A stretch of DNA of 64,000 nt from Siphonodentalium dalli (lineage: Eukaryota > Mollusca > Scaphopoda > Gadilida > Siphonodentaliidae), in the NCBI GenBank assembly GCA_032622095.1, contig CP136069.1:88644118-88708117 (forward strand). Reading direction: 5' to 3'. The notes under the pieces were generated by a model, which searched no databases, was not told the DNA's origin, and saw only the letters and a program-made list of their open reading frames with translations. Positions 35,587 to 46,772 of this stretch are shown here, in pieces. Made by a program: the position numbers and the translations under genes. The number at the start of each line of letters is the position of its first letter. Positions within the stretch are counted from its first letter, which is position 1.

Positions 35587-36205
35587 ATTCAATTCAATTT
35601 AATTTAATTACTCTTCATCATGTTAGATATTACAGCGTATGTGCATAATTACAATATAACAATACATTTATAGTATATAGTGTGCGATGCATGAGGAGTT
35701 TTGAGTGATTATTATGTGCAAGATAGTACACAATATATATTGACATTCAACATTTATTTAATTCAACAACCCATGGTGCATGGTGTCTTAACGTGTGCGG
35801 TTATAGAATGCCACAGGGGAGCATAAAGAATGGCATAACCCTTTTAATGAATAGTGAAATATTTTGTGTTCTCTTCCCCTTTCCCGAATTGAATAGTTCA
35901 ATCAATTTAATAATATCCGGTTTTCGGTAGAAGTAGGGTTTTATATATCTCTCCCGTAGAGTCTGTAATGCAGGGAATTTTAAAATTACATGGAATTCAT
36001 CACCGAGTTCTAAGTTACATAAAGTACACTTTCTGTCTGAGTAATATGAACCTACATCACTGCAGCTCATGTGATGTAATACAGAGATAACTATTTTTTG
36101 TACAGGCAAAGGGAATTTTTCTCGGTCTTGATCGTCTGAGATACAAAAAAAGACTATAATGTCTGAGAAATGATATTCAGTCAGTACATTGTAGTACGTA
36201 TGCAC
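35587..36205 (-). pseudogene. LINE 3' fragment: C-terminal zinc-knuckle region and tail
   Basis: The 134-codon frame (35801-36205) contains CTLCNLELGDEFHVILKFPALQ, the CxxC...H...(C/F)P pattern that closes many non-LTR retrotransposon ORF2 proteins, then YIKPYFYRKPDIIKLIELFNS. After the stop comes a short 3' region ending in a TTAAA/TTGAA-type tail, seen on the plus strand as AATTCAATTCAATTTAATTT at about 35587. No RT is present, so it is a severely 5'-truncated copy. The knuckle lacks its last Cys, replaced by Phe. Confidence 0.75.
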
Positions 36206-36539
36206 TCAATTTTGAAATTGGCGAATTAAAAGGGCAGGGGTAAACTCCCAGTTTTCCCGTATTATCTGATATTGTTATGAAACATACACGATTGTACGAT
36301 TCGAAAATGTAATCTTAAAATATAATCTGAAAAGAATCGGCTGTACATTAGGAATAAATTTGACCTCTTAGTCCGTATAGTTCCTAAGAGTTTCATACCA
36401 CAACGATTTCAAAAACTTTTTTAAAGTTTTTTTTTATCCGACAAATTTCCAAAACTTTGTGATTGACAGTTTGTTGTACATAATATACATAACAATATTT
36501 TTAACTATCCAATTCGTATCATTGAGCTAAATGAATATT

Positions 36540-37037
36540 ACTTTAAACATATTGTATTGCAAATTCATTTACAGCGAGATAAGGGAACAAGTTCTTACAA
36601 CTTACATCTGCCCCCGCTCCCAAATACAATCGTCTTCATGACTTTAAACAAGATGAGAGACACTATATGCATGATGAAGTTGCATACATTTGGCGGCCAG
36701 CTAAAAAAATTAAAGTTGGTGTAATGAGTGTGTCATAGTCCGGTTATGTGTTTGTACTTCGTGTGCTTTGCCAGCGTTCATATTGTCTCCATCGCATCTG
36801 TATATAGGCTCGGTGTGAAGGGTCTCTATGAAAGTTGTGTTCATCCAGATTACGGTAGTGTTCCAGTATCTGTGCAAAACATAGTGGGCAATTAAGGAAA
36901 AAGTGTATGCTTTCATATTCATATCCGCATCTACAGTTTGTGTTACGGGTCATATCCAAGCAAAGATGACTGCAATATTTTCGTATCCTATACACAGGGA
37001 CGTGGCTAGAGAGTCTCCGTTGTGGGAGGGTGTCCAC
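36540..37037 (-). pseudogene. Second LINE 3' fragment: C-terminal knuckle and long 3' UTR
   Basis: The frame at 36744-37037 reads HLCLDMTRNTNCRCGYEYESIHFFLNCPLC across residues 24-53. This is the CxCG...E...H(F/L)...CP signature at the end of ORF2 in several LINE groups. The 3' UTR (36540-36743) contains CAAGTTCTTACAACTTACAT and a GAGATAAGGGAAC line, shared with 52020-52100 and, more weakly, 21590-21650. It is a different family from 35587-36205, the two lying only a few hundred bases apart. 5'-truncated, no RT. Confidence 0.75.
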
Positions 37038-37429
37038 ATTGAAACAACTATTTATTCATAAACCATGGTTCTACATAACCGGTATAAGAAAATTCAGATA
37101 TTTGAACCTGAAAATGTGATAAATCCTAACATCTAGTGGTCTAACTTCAGACCAATGCACGATGCTGTGGGCAAGAGATCAGGACACACCGGGCCGACCA
37201 TGGTTGTTCGGCCATTTGAAAACTAAACAAGAAAATCGTAAATTCCTAGCATCTAGACTCCTCAAGCTTTCCTAGTATTGGAAATGTCAAACCTCATACT
37301 CTCCCTTATGTTAGAATATTCTACAACTGATGACCATTTCAGTCCACATTTTTGACAAAAAGTAGGAAAATATGCAAATATTGGCCGAAAAACGATAAAT
37401 CCCCCCAATAAATTGTTTGAAAATCAAAC

Positions 37430-37545
37430 TACAGGAACATTTTTAACCTATTGTTGGTGTGAAATTTCCAACTAATGTTGTGTCAGGTATGAAATTTCCA
37501 ACGGTTGAAAATGTTGTCCAAAGTTGGGGGTGAGAGACACCTCCA
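37430..37545. repeat. Dispersed repeat shared with 21400-21500
   Basis: Contains CCAACTAATGTTGTGTCAGG and ATTTCCAAC, as at 21460. Divergent copy, ends not defined. Confidence 0.6.
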
Positions 37546-37959
37546 ACACCACGTCCCTTCCTATACAGTGGAATCTAATATTTATTCTAATATATAAATG
37601 CGAATGTGCTTATGTCTCTCTATGTATGTTCATTATAACCATCTATGTTTCTGAACCGATTGCGATTAAATTTGGCATGGATATGTGTATCGGCACTCCG
37701 GGTAATATAGTCTGGTAACCAACACGATTAACCCTCTTTATATTTACCTTATCGGGACAAACAACGACGACCTGAACGCTCTTTATTTGTGCACAGTCAC
37801 ACACCGAACAGAAACGAACAAAACGACGCACATTCGCCATTTCATATTCGAAACTTGTTCGCCGCCATGCTTCACTTTTGCGCTATAAGTGATATACTAT
37901 GGCGTTTTGGTTGGCACGCAGATAATCTATGCGCGAAGATATTATCCATAGGGTTGAAG

Positions 37960-38397
37960 GTACTAAATCCGATCAGAAAGTCCCCATATCATCACATTCC
38001 AACAACAACATTTTTTGAAATGCCGCTTCAGTTATCAGAATCTAATAATTGCCCAAAAATAATGAAAAGCACAATCAACTATAGTATAAAATTGCAAAAA
38101 AAACCTGTTATTTATCAACATTTTATTCAAAAACAAATTGCCGGTTTGTCAAATATTTGACATAAAAAGCCACTTGATTTTAGAGTTATCCATCTTTACC
38201 CGCAATTTGGTCCATGAAATTATTCTCGTTGACTGTCTATTTGGGCCACCTACAATTAAAATAATAGATTTCAAACATCGATATCTGATCACTGAGCTGT
38301 GATGGGTGGGATCTTCGACTCGAATCAAATATTTGTTCACCCCTGAAGCCAAGGAAAGAGTAATTAGCGAGCGTTAATTCGGATTGAGTACCTTTAA
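37960..38397. mobile_element. MITE family M, copy 1
   Basis: The left end GAAGGTACTAAATCCGATCA and right end TTCGGATTGAGTACCTTTAA are inverted. The interior shares GTCCCCATATCA, CAGTTATCAGAATCTA, TTTTAGAGTTATCCATCTT, ATCGATATCTGATCAC and TCGACTCGAATCAAAT with copies at 43440-43905 and 55785-56480. No ORF. Confidence 0.85.
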
Positions 38398-38399
38398 TA

Positions 38400-38690
38400 A
38401 TCAACATCCAAATGAAACATTCAGTGACAAGGTATTTAATGAGACATTAAACACCAGTTCCTAAATTATTGTAACTGGTTCAACATCCTGTTTTCATGAA
38501 AATGAACACGGTATGGACTTATAATATTATTTGATTTAGGTGCATAGTGGGCTTAGAATCGCCTCATTGTAACTGGTTAAACAGCCTGTTATCACGAACA
38601 TGAGCAACTTGTTGGCTTATCATATATTTGATTTAGGTGCATATAATGGGCTCGAACTTGTTCCGAACTCCACCCGACTTCCAAATCGAT
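38400..38690 (+). repeat. Dispersed 290-bp repeat N, copy 1
   Basis: Parallel to 41205-41490: ATCCAAATGAAACATTCAGT, GAGACATTAAACACCAGTTC, TTTGATTTAGGTGCATA, GAACTTGTTCCG, CTCCACCCGAC. Each copy also has two internal units of roughly 110 bp ending in TTTAGGTGCATAATGGGC-like lines. Confidence 0.85.
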
Positions 38691-38880
38691 ACAAAACGAC
38701 CTGTCCCAAGCTGGGTATGGATATTTAATCAAATCACGTCACTCATACGAACATGCCTATTACACTGTTATTGGTAATTTCGTTATGCCCAGGGGTGGCA
38801 ATGTTCGTACACCAATGTGGGCCGAAAATTGCTGGTAAATTTCATGCTGCGCCTCGGGAGGTTGTTGTCGCAAATATACG

Positions 38881-40998
38881 CGACAGATACTTTACCAAGA
38901 TATGGCCACTCCATATGGATTAATTAAAAATTCACCAGACTCGCAAGTTTTATTCACAAGTCCTTCCAATAACAAGCATCAAATATTTGTTGGCGATAGC
39001 TTACTAGCCCGTGGATATCTGACACACGGACAAGATATACTCTTATCCTGTGAAGTGGTACGTTATTTTTCGACAGATACGTTACCAACATTTTCCGCTA
39101 TATATCAATACATTTGACAACTTTAATTAGAAATCAAATACCTAAAATTGGAAAGAAGATTAAGACACATCTTCCAAATCGGCCAGTATAAATGTTTCCG
39201 TTCGACATATACATTACCGTGACAGATACGTTACCGATTTTACAATATTTTTTGGAAGGTTGAAGAAAAGATCTTATCAAACGACCGTAGTTTTTATACG
39301 CCACAAATGAAATGTGGTCTTCGTTTTGGCACGTTATATGAAGTCTATATCATACCACATATAGTATGGTCGTCGGAGGGTTAGACACATAAGACATTGA
39401 CAAAGAAGCCATTGTGGTGTCATTTCGACGCGGAAGAATCTATTGTATAACATATCCAAAATTCGCTTTGGAGAAAATACAGAATGCAAGATGGCGGCCG
39501 ATAATAATGGTAATCACAAATAGGTATATTTGTTTATGAAAATCCACAAGTCAAACGCGAATTCGACACCAATATACATCACTGATTGTAACCAGTACGG
39601 TGCGTTTGGGTAGGTGTGAGTAGCCGAGCACGATTCGGCATTTGAAGATGGCTACCAAACTGGCCGCTGAAAATTATAAAATTTTAAGTTCTGTTCCGAG
39701 GCACAGCGAGACAACTTTTCGGCTGTGCGTTATCGGTGCCAAACTCATTAAACGTGTAGCCAATACTATTTGCCATCCAATAATTCCCACCTATCTGCGC
39801 ACAATTGTTCCAACGAGGCAGTACCTACTGAATGACCAAACATGATGTCCACTTACTATGGGGGACTACCTGGAAATTACGTAGAGATAATTCAGATTGC
39901 GTACGAATCTGTATAATATTACAACAACAGTGTAAATCAATTTATACGTTTAACCACGATTCTGAACGATTCCAGCAAATATATGGGATCGGTGGTCTAG
40001 TCCGTAAGTTGCATAGGCAATGACATTAGGTCGTAATGGGTCATCCAGTGATGGAGACGCTGGGAAAGACGCATAGGGACACATAACCTGATGTCCACGT
40101 AAAGGGATGGTAGCATAATTTGGTTATGTGGTCACGTGTGCCAGTTGGGTAGGGTGTTCTAAGTGTGTCATTAAAGCTAGCATTATGTTATAGCATCATA
40201 ATGAAATATACATTTGTATATATTTCACAAAAGTGTCTCCCTAAAAATCGAATCAATCTCAGTGTCTCTTTTAACTAACGGCGGCCATGTTAGATGCCAT
40301 CGTGGATATTGGATTTTCCCCAAATCGGATTTTGGATATATTAATCCTGGGATCCCCCCGTGTCGAATGATAACAAAATCTCTTTTTTTACCAATTTCTT
40401 CTTGGTCAACCCCCGTGTTCGCGTACCACTACAATACTAATATGCCTAGCATGTAGTCTATATGACGTACGTAAGGCTATTTTAAAGTAGAAATTATAAT
40501 TGAGCCCATATAATACTAGATGGCGTTGAACCATGACAGGTTCACATTGAACACACATTTTCTCTCTATATATGCAGCGACAGATACGTTACCAAACATT
40601 ATAGAAAATTTAAACACATAATGTGAATAACGGACGAACTGCATGTTCATGGTGAATGGAGCACTCTCTCACGAGATGGAAATTCCATGTCCATTTGTCA
40701 CTTTTACATTGAATCCAATGTTAAAACCAGTAAGTGGTAATATGGTATGTGACTTGCTTGCCTTTGTTTCCTGGAAATGTACACCATCCAGCCTGAGTGC
40801 ACGAGCATGGTGGAATATGCATTGTAGCTATAAGTAGAAAACTAAGAATCCGAATTATATTGTATGGAGTATGTGTTAACGCATTGGATGTACCGACGTT
40901 GTCGATGCCGAATACCGATGGGTGCTTTATCGCAGAACACCTACTTAGGCGAAGAACCACCAATATCAAGTAACCAGTATGGTAACGTATATCTGTCG
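38881..40998. mobile_element. Possible DNA transposon with repeated CGACAGATACGTTACC words
   Basis: A CGACAGATACTTTACCA word at 38881 faces an inverted GGTAACGTATATCTGTCG at 40981-40998. Direct copies lie inside at 39071, 39203 (diverged), 39220 and 40578. An inverted pair with internal copies looks like TIRs plus subterminal transposase sites. No transposase frame and no target duplication could be shown, so the ends are provisional. Confidence 0.45.
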
Positions 40999-41204
40999 CA
41001 CAAGGACAATGCTTGTGGGAACTTTACACGGTCATATATGTGGTTATCTTTGATTAAAAGGGAAACCACTTCAAGTACATGTCTACTGAATATCTGTCTT
41101 TAAAATAAAATAATTTGCTCTGTTTTTTAAGAACAATTATTTTTTGTGATTTTTTAAAATCTATTGGTACACTTTATCTTAGAATGGCTCATTATCCATA
41201 GGGT

Positions 41205-41490
41205 TAAGAGTCAATATCCAAATGTAACATTCAGTGACAACTTATTTCATGAGACATTAAACAACAGTTCCTACATTATTGAACTGGTTCAACATCCTGT
41301 TCTCACGAAAACGAGCACGTGTTGACTTCTAATTTATTTGATTTAGGTGCATATATAATGGGTTTAGAATAGCCTAATTGTAACTGTTTCAACGGCCTTT
41401 TCTCATGAACATGAGCACGTTGTTGACTTAACATATATTTTATTTAGGTGCATAATGGGCTTGAACTTGTTCCGGACTCCACCCGACGTT
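41205..41490 (+). repeat. Dispersed 290-bp repeat N, copy 2
   Basis: Direct copy of 38400-38690, with scattered substitutions and small indels. Together with copy 1 it brackets the candidate transposon at 38881-40998. Confidence 0.85.
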
Positions 41491-42020
41491 GTTTTTTTTA
41501 TATTATGACGTCATATCCTCACGGGCAATGCGGTTCATCGAGAACTAGTGGGTTGATCGCACATAAATTTTGTGTGGCCATGTATTTCGGCTCGACGGGA
41601 AACATGGGCTGGGTCCAGACTCTAGACTCAAGTTTCTTTAGTAAATAATCCTGCGCAATTAAAATTTAAATTAATTTGGCCCGGGATTGGTGACAACCAC
41701 CCGTTAACTTTTTTTTAACAGGGCCAGATATATATAGATTTAGATTAGGTTGAGTCCCTAGAACAATTGAAATTGAGTTCAATCATTTCCATTATCCAAG
41801 TTTAGCATTCCACTGTTATTTTACATGTGTCTAAGTTGCAAGCGGATCTATTTTTCTGTTTCCGCGCACAAATAGAGAAAAGATTTAGATGGCTATCGAC
41901 TGATGCCTTGTTTAATCAAGTTCGTTTTTGGCACATTGCAAATCAAATGGAGCAATGTACGCATATTCATGTTACGCTTCTCGCGTGGCGAGGGACCAAA
42001 ATAAAAATACACTTAAAAGG

Positions 42021-42190
42021 TATGGTATGGTGTGTGGTATGATATGGTGTTGTGACTTGTATTATATACTATACAATACGATATATGATACGATATGGTA
42101 TGGTATGATATGGTGTATGGTATGATATGGTGTTGTGACTTGTATTATATACTATACGATACGATATATGATACGATATGGTATGACATG
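42021..42190. repeat. ATATGGT/GATACGATAT satellite with an internal duplication
   Basis: Short GGTAT and GATAT words. One passage, starting GATATGGTGTTGTGACTTGT and running about 65 bp, occurs at about 42042 and 42125. It lies about 230 bp before the acceptor of the receptor ectodomain exon. Confidence 0.9.
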
Positions 42191-42422
42191 TGATGCGTGA
42201 GACGCTACGTGATGTGACTTGATGCGATATTGGCTGTTTGACCGTGCGCTTCACCACCACATGTCGTCTACACAATATATAATCATCCCTGTTGAAATGT
42301 TGTATGCTCATTTGTCTTCCATTCCACAATCCTATATACACGCATACGCCATAATTGTTATATACTCCAACAAACAGCTTCCTTTTAAAAGTTAATAGCT
42401 ATAGACTTCAATTTCGTTTCAG

Positions 42423-43109
42423 CTTTATGGGGACAGGGTGTGCACAACAACGGGAACGGGCGTCGAAGAGAACTGTTGCATATGTTATCCGGGATCGAGT
42501 AGTTGTCCCAGCGTGTGCCCATCTGGGCTCTACTTCTTAGCAACGACGTATTCGTCTTGCAATTTTGTGAATAACAATGTTACTATCGAACCAACAACAG
42601 CGCCCTCTTCAAGTTCTCCGCCTGGATCAGTAACATCTCCTGCTAATGAGACCACATTGACAACGCTCATTGAAGCAAGTCCTACAGAAAACTCAACCGA
42701 TGATAACTCAACGACGGTAACAACACCAACAACAACGATCTCCACCACAACGCCGATACAACATGTATTGATTCGTTCATCTATCTGCGTCAAAAAGTGC
42801 CCGGATGGTTTCTTCGGCAATGTTTCGTCTGTTTGTGTTGCCTGCGATGATGTCTGCGTGACATGCAATGGGTCCGGTTCCAAAGATTGCGAAACATGTA
42901 AATATACGAACTATAAAGGAGAGTGTGTGAGGTACACAGGTGGTGGTACACAGGATGACGACTCTCTTCCTGCTATAGTCGGTGGGGTGGTTGGTGGAAC
43001 GGTCGTACTTATAGTCGTCATCGTTGTCGTAGCGTGTGTGATCTGCAAGAAGCGACGGGGGAAGGAGCAACCATCCGTGGCCATGCTAGATATACCTCGG
43101 ATAGAGGAC
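42423..43109 (+). CDS. Receptor gene exon 2: Cys-rich ectodomain, stalk and transmembrane segment
   Basis: Between a TTTCGTTTCAG acceptor and a GTAAGT donor there are 229 uninterrupted codons, phase 0 at the right end. Residues 1-46 hold nine Cys in an RVC...CCICYPG...CPSGLYF pattern, like the N-terminal module of EGF-type scavenger receptors. Residues 50-118 are a Ser/Thr/Pro stalk with N-x-S/T sites (NVT, NET, NST twice), probably heavily glycosylated. Residues 122-168 are a furin-like Cys-rich repeat (CVKKCPDGFFG, CVACDDVCVTC, DCETC). Residues 184-208 form one membrane helix of G/V/I, then a CKKRRGK stop-transfer, giving type I topology. No kinase follows. The real frame needs an upstream exon, most likely 22821-22892. 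Confidence 0.85.
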
Positions 43110-43135
43110 GTAAGTTTGATTGTGTTTATAGAAAC

Positions 43136-43356
43136 AACACGCCTTTCCACTGAGTCGCGGTCATATTGGATCCATCCAGCCCCATTCCATTTTGTTAATG
43201 CTATACAGGTCAAAGTTCTGCAGTAGCGTTCCATATATGGAATTCATGAATATCAAAAAAGCTCAATATATGGAATCCTACTTAGAACTTTGACCTGTGG
43301 CTTTAAAACAAAACGGAACGGGGTTGGATGGATGGATGACAAGGCGTATTCAAGCT
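43136..43356. repeat. Foldback element, family 3, copy 1
   Basis: Arms ACAGGTCAAAGTTCTGCAGT and CTTAGAACTTTGACCTGTGG pair around TTCCATATATGGAATT. The outer parts pair as GGATCCATCCAGCCCC with GGGGTTGGATGGATGG, then GCGTATTC-type ends. Copies lie at 51470-51735 and 54066-54334. It begins 26 bp after the exon 2 donor. Confidence 0.85.
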
Positions 43357-43439
43357 CTAATGAACCTCTTTGGTGTATAACCTTTGACGTAGACGGTGTA
43401 ATACTATAGATCAATGCTAACATCTACTAAACGGCAACG

Positions 43440-43905
43440 TTAAAGGTACTCAATCCAATCAGAGGGTCCCCATATCAAGACACAACAACAACAACAACAT
43501 TTCTTCAAAATACGCTTTAGTTATCAGAATCTAGTAATTGCAACCCAATAATGCTAACCACTGTCAAATATAGTATCAAATTTCCCAAAAGGTGTTTATT
43601 TATCAATATTTTGTTCAACGAAATATGACCGTATTATCACTTGAGTTTTCACGAAATTTGGCCGTATTACCACTTGTTTTTAGAGTTATCCATCTTCATC
43701 CGCAAATTTTACCGAGAACATCCTTTTGACGGCGTGTTTCTGGATCACAAACAATTGAAATAACAAACTTCAAAAATCGATATCTGATCACTCTGAGCTT
43801 ATGGGTAGGTCACTCGACTCGAATCAAATATTTTTTACCCCCAAGCCAAAGAAATAGTAGTTTAGGGGTGTTTAATCGGATTGAATACCTTTAATAATCA
43901 CTTTA
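43440..43905. mobile_element. MITE family M, copy 2
   Basis: TIRs AAAGGTACTCAATCC and GGATTGAATACCTTT are inverted with one or two mismatches, and TTA/TAA surrounds them. The interior matches copies 1 and 3. Confidence 0.88.
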
Positions 43906-44183
43906 AAATTAGATAAATACAACCCTAATGATTCGCTAAAATAATTTCAACAATTTTGTCACCAACAAATATATACGTCAGACAACGAATTGTCCATTAT
44001 TAACATGGAAATTGTTCCAATGAATTTTTAGCCCTATATAGCAATTACATGGCCAGTAAAATTTCTGCCAAATTTCACATATCAATGTGAACTTAACGTA
44101 CGTGTTTTTTCTCGTGTTATATTCTTACCCTAATTTGATATAGAGGTCATGATTTAATCGTGTGTTTACTTTAACTTTAACAG

Positions 44184-44339
44184 GCCACCGTGGTGGACGA
44201 TCAAGACAATACACATCATGTAACGGATCACTCTCCCGTCTATGGGAATATGCCAGAAAAACCAAAGGATTTCAGTTTCCAAGTATTGGCCAAGCAGGAC
44301 GAATTTTATCGTTACACAGAGGATCCTACGGCTAAAATG
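44184..44339 (+). CDS. Receptor gene exon 3: membrane-proximal cytoplasmic segment
   Basis: 156 bases, 52 codons without a stop, phase 0 at both ends, between TTAACTTTAACAG and GTAAGG. It encodes ATVVDDQDN... with SPVYGNMPEKP at residues 18-28, the first YxN motif of the tail (a Grb2-SH2 consensus when phosphorylated), and EFYRYTEDP further on. The exon is recognised by splice sites, frame agreement with both neighbours and the shared YGN motif. Because its length is a multiple of three it could be skipped without breaking the frame. Confidence 0.78.
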
Positions 44340-45023
44340 GTAAGGGGTGTTGGTAAAAAGTAACATGGAAGTCCACAGTACTGAAGGGTGGTAGATGAAC
44401 ATTATTTTAACTTTATGTATCCTCTTTATTCGTATTAATTGGAACCATAAATCCAAACTGGATTTGTTTCAAATAAATAATATATATGTAGTCAATATAT
44501 AGGGCCACAAATTCATTGAAATTCAGTCATACTTACAGAGAAGTTGGGCGGGACATTCTCAGCCACTGCACGAGTAGCACAAACACGGTCACGGAAACAA
44601 TGACTGTATTTCCGAATCCACCCGAAGACAAAAAATGTTCACGTATTGATCTCATGTTCAACTTAGAGGAATATGGTCCTATCTTTGAGGATGAGTTGCA
44701 TGCCGCATTCTGAGAGGAAGATCGACAAAATCGAGCCAGATCTCGTCATCGAAAATTGAGGAAAAAAACTTGCATAATGAACTACAAAATGCGTTAAGAC
44801 AATCGGGCGACATTCGGCGTATATTTTAGTCCTTTTTGGACTATTCTTTCCCTTGTTGCTACCGATCCAGCGTTGCGCAGAATAGACCATTTTCCCACTT
44901 CGAAAATTGGTTCCAGATAATGAGTATGCCATTTCTGGAAGCGATTAAAAAAATCTACAATCATTTTTGGCAATCATGTATTTTATCATGGTAAGCATGC
45001 AGTATATATATATATATATAAAA

Positions 45024-45165
45024 GATCTCACATGAGTTTCTATTTTATACGGAATTTATCAACCGAGTTCACTAAATTGGATTTGAGCCGAGGTTTACCG
45101 AGGCTCAAATAGAATTTAGTGGACAAGGTTGATAAATTACGTATAAAATAGAACGAGTTTGAGAT
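45024..45165. repeat. Foldback hairpin element, family 4
   Basis: Near-palindrome: TCTATTTTATACGGAATTTA pairs with TAAATTACGTATAAAATAGA, and ACTAAATT...ATTTGAGCC pairs with GGCTCAAAT...AATTTAGT. The apical loop is GAGGTTTACCGAG. An AT-dinucleotide run lies just left of it. Confidence 0.88.
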
Positions 45166-45456
45166 ACATTTTATCACATGTTCATATAAACGCGAAACAA
45201 CGCGAAGTATTCATCGAAAACAACAATAATAAACTTCAGCAATCGCAAGTTATTTAAATAATGGCGTGACGTCATCGCACGCGCTAATTATAATATTACA
45301 CGTGTGTCTTACCAATAATTATAAAGCTGGTTTTGTGGGTTAATTATGTGATAAATCACCTTAACTGATGACCCAATGTATTACTATCAATATTGAATAC
45401 TGCTTCTCGAACACAATTTGTATTTGCTTAATTTAGCTCTGAGATACTTCCTATTA

Positions 45457-45603
45457 AATAAATAGAGCATATGTCTATTCGGGTGTGTATATAGTGCCCA
45501 GTGGCATGGGTATAGTTCACGACGCGAAGCGGAGTGGACTATACCCACCCCGCTGGGCACTACACCCGCGTAGTTTCACTCTAAGCCAGGCTCTATTTAT
45601 TAC
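45457..45603. repeat. Foldback hairpin element, family 1, copy 2
   Basis: Ends AATAAATAGAGC and GCTCTATTTATT. Arms TAGTGCCCAGTGGCATGGGT and ACCCACCCCGCTGGGCACTA pair, with a loop around GACGCGAAGCGGAG. Same plan as 18631-18763. Confidence 0.88.
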
Positions 45604-46041
45604 GCCACATGTGGTGTAAGTTGTTTCGGAGATTTTGATATTCTGTGGTCGACTGGGCGAATGCATTGTTGGAGATTTTTTTGTTGTACCTTACTCAATC
45701 GTACCGATAGAATCACGTATATGCTGAAATTGTAAATTTAACGCCACCGGTGTATAATATGTTTTTGAAGATATGACTCAATCGTATCGATAGAGTCAGG
45801 GCAGGCTGAAATTGTATACTTAAAGTCACCGGTGTAATAATATGTTGTTGAAAATATAAATAATCTGATAGCCTGAAAATAATGTATAACCCATTGGGAG
45901 CCCCTGGTGTAGTGAAGTGAATTATGGGTAATTTTAATTGGAGTGCGCATGCCTGTTCTGTTGGAGTAACCGCTATCTTTTATTTTCTGGTCATCAAGTC
46001 AAAATTGTATCGTATACACAATGTGTTTGTACCGATGGATG

Positions 46042-46122
46042 TATCGTGACTCGACTCGTTTTCGTGGTCATATAGGCCGTATATATAACCTATGATCTCA
46101 CGAAAACGAGCAGAGTCGCGAT
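46042..46122. repeat. Hairpin, arms about 35 bp
   Basis: ATCGTGACTCGACTCGTTTT with TCGTGGTCATATAGG pairs, with few mismatches, with CCTATGATCTCACGA and AAACGAGCAGAGTCGCGAT. The loop is CCGTATATATA. Confidence 0.85.
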
Positions 46123-46726
46123 ATCTGATAGAATTCCAGGAATCGTACATTCACTTTCAATAGTATAGATTCTCTGAATCTGCCGCGGAATTCCCAAAAT
46201 TGTAGGCTACTTTCATTTTCAATAGGATTTTCCGAATTTCCACTTTCACTTTTCACTTTTACCACGCAAAGCGACCTTAGTTGACACATATATATGGCAC
46301 ACTGGCTGAGTCCATGACAAATAGTTTATGTAGCATTGCTTCTTTCAATTAATTAAAGCTCACCTCGTTAACACGCATGTCAATCGTATTTGTTTACAAA
46401 TTGCATTGGGTGCGACGATTTGCAGTAGGACACTATTTCGGAGGTCACTTTGCGGAAGTCCCCGAATTGGCGGAGGTCCCCTAAAATTGGCGATATATGT
46501 AGATTTTAATGAGGGAACGGGTGCGTATATGTCAATTGATACCTATTTTAAACAAATAACGACACGATCATCATAATAGAGGTCTGTTCTATCAATTATA
46601 TATGCGGCGAGTTCACTTGGTGCAAATCAAACGGCGATAAATATTCTCGTGTGCCAGAAGGACTCCTTAAAGTTGTAAATAACATGAATATTTATTAGAT
46701 GTTATTTAACAAGTCAATCAAATAAA

Positions 46727-46772
46727 ATTATTCATTAGTTAGCGCCTATATTAGCGCTAACTAATGAATAAT
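46727..46772. repeat. Perfect 19-bp palindrome
   Basis: ATTATTCATTAGTTAGCGC, an eight-base centre CTATATTA, and the exact inverted copy. Confidence 0.92.

Larger units (their letters stand above)
22893..42422 (+). other. Putative intron 1, about 19.5 kb, filled with repeats
   Basis: Bounded by a GT donor at 22893 and a pyrimidine-rich TTTCGTTTCAG acceptor ending at 42422. It holds pearl-like elements, LINE 3' fragments, MITEs, hairpins and satellite DNA listed separately. Between these I saw no convincing exon. Gaps without any recognised feature include 25450-26360, 26760-28980, 30110-31540, 31870-33080 and 33500-34850. Confidence 0.45.
43110..44183 (+). other. Receptor gene intron 2
   Basis: GTAAGT donor to TTAACTTTAACAG acceptor, phase 0 on both sides. 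Two non-coding elements occupy much of it: a foldback at 43136-43356 and MITE family M at 43440-43905. Confidence 0.8.

Noticed and set aside
42530-43234. Minus-strand ORFs opposite receptor exon 2
   Set aside because: Shadows of the true exon; they show no motif, while the plus frame has Cys spacing, a membrane helix and splice sites.
44516-44713. Possible extra receptor exon ending in a Leu/Glu-rich segment
   Set aside because: The best acceptor gives the wrong phase for the neighbouring phase-0 exons, and the frame ends in a stop; kept only as a note in intron 3.
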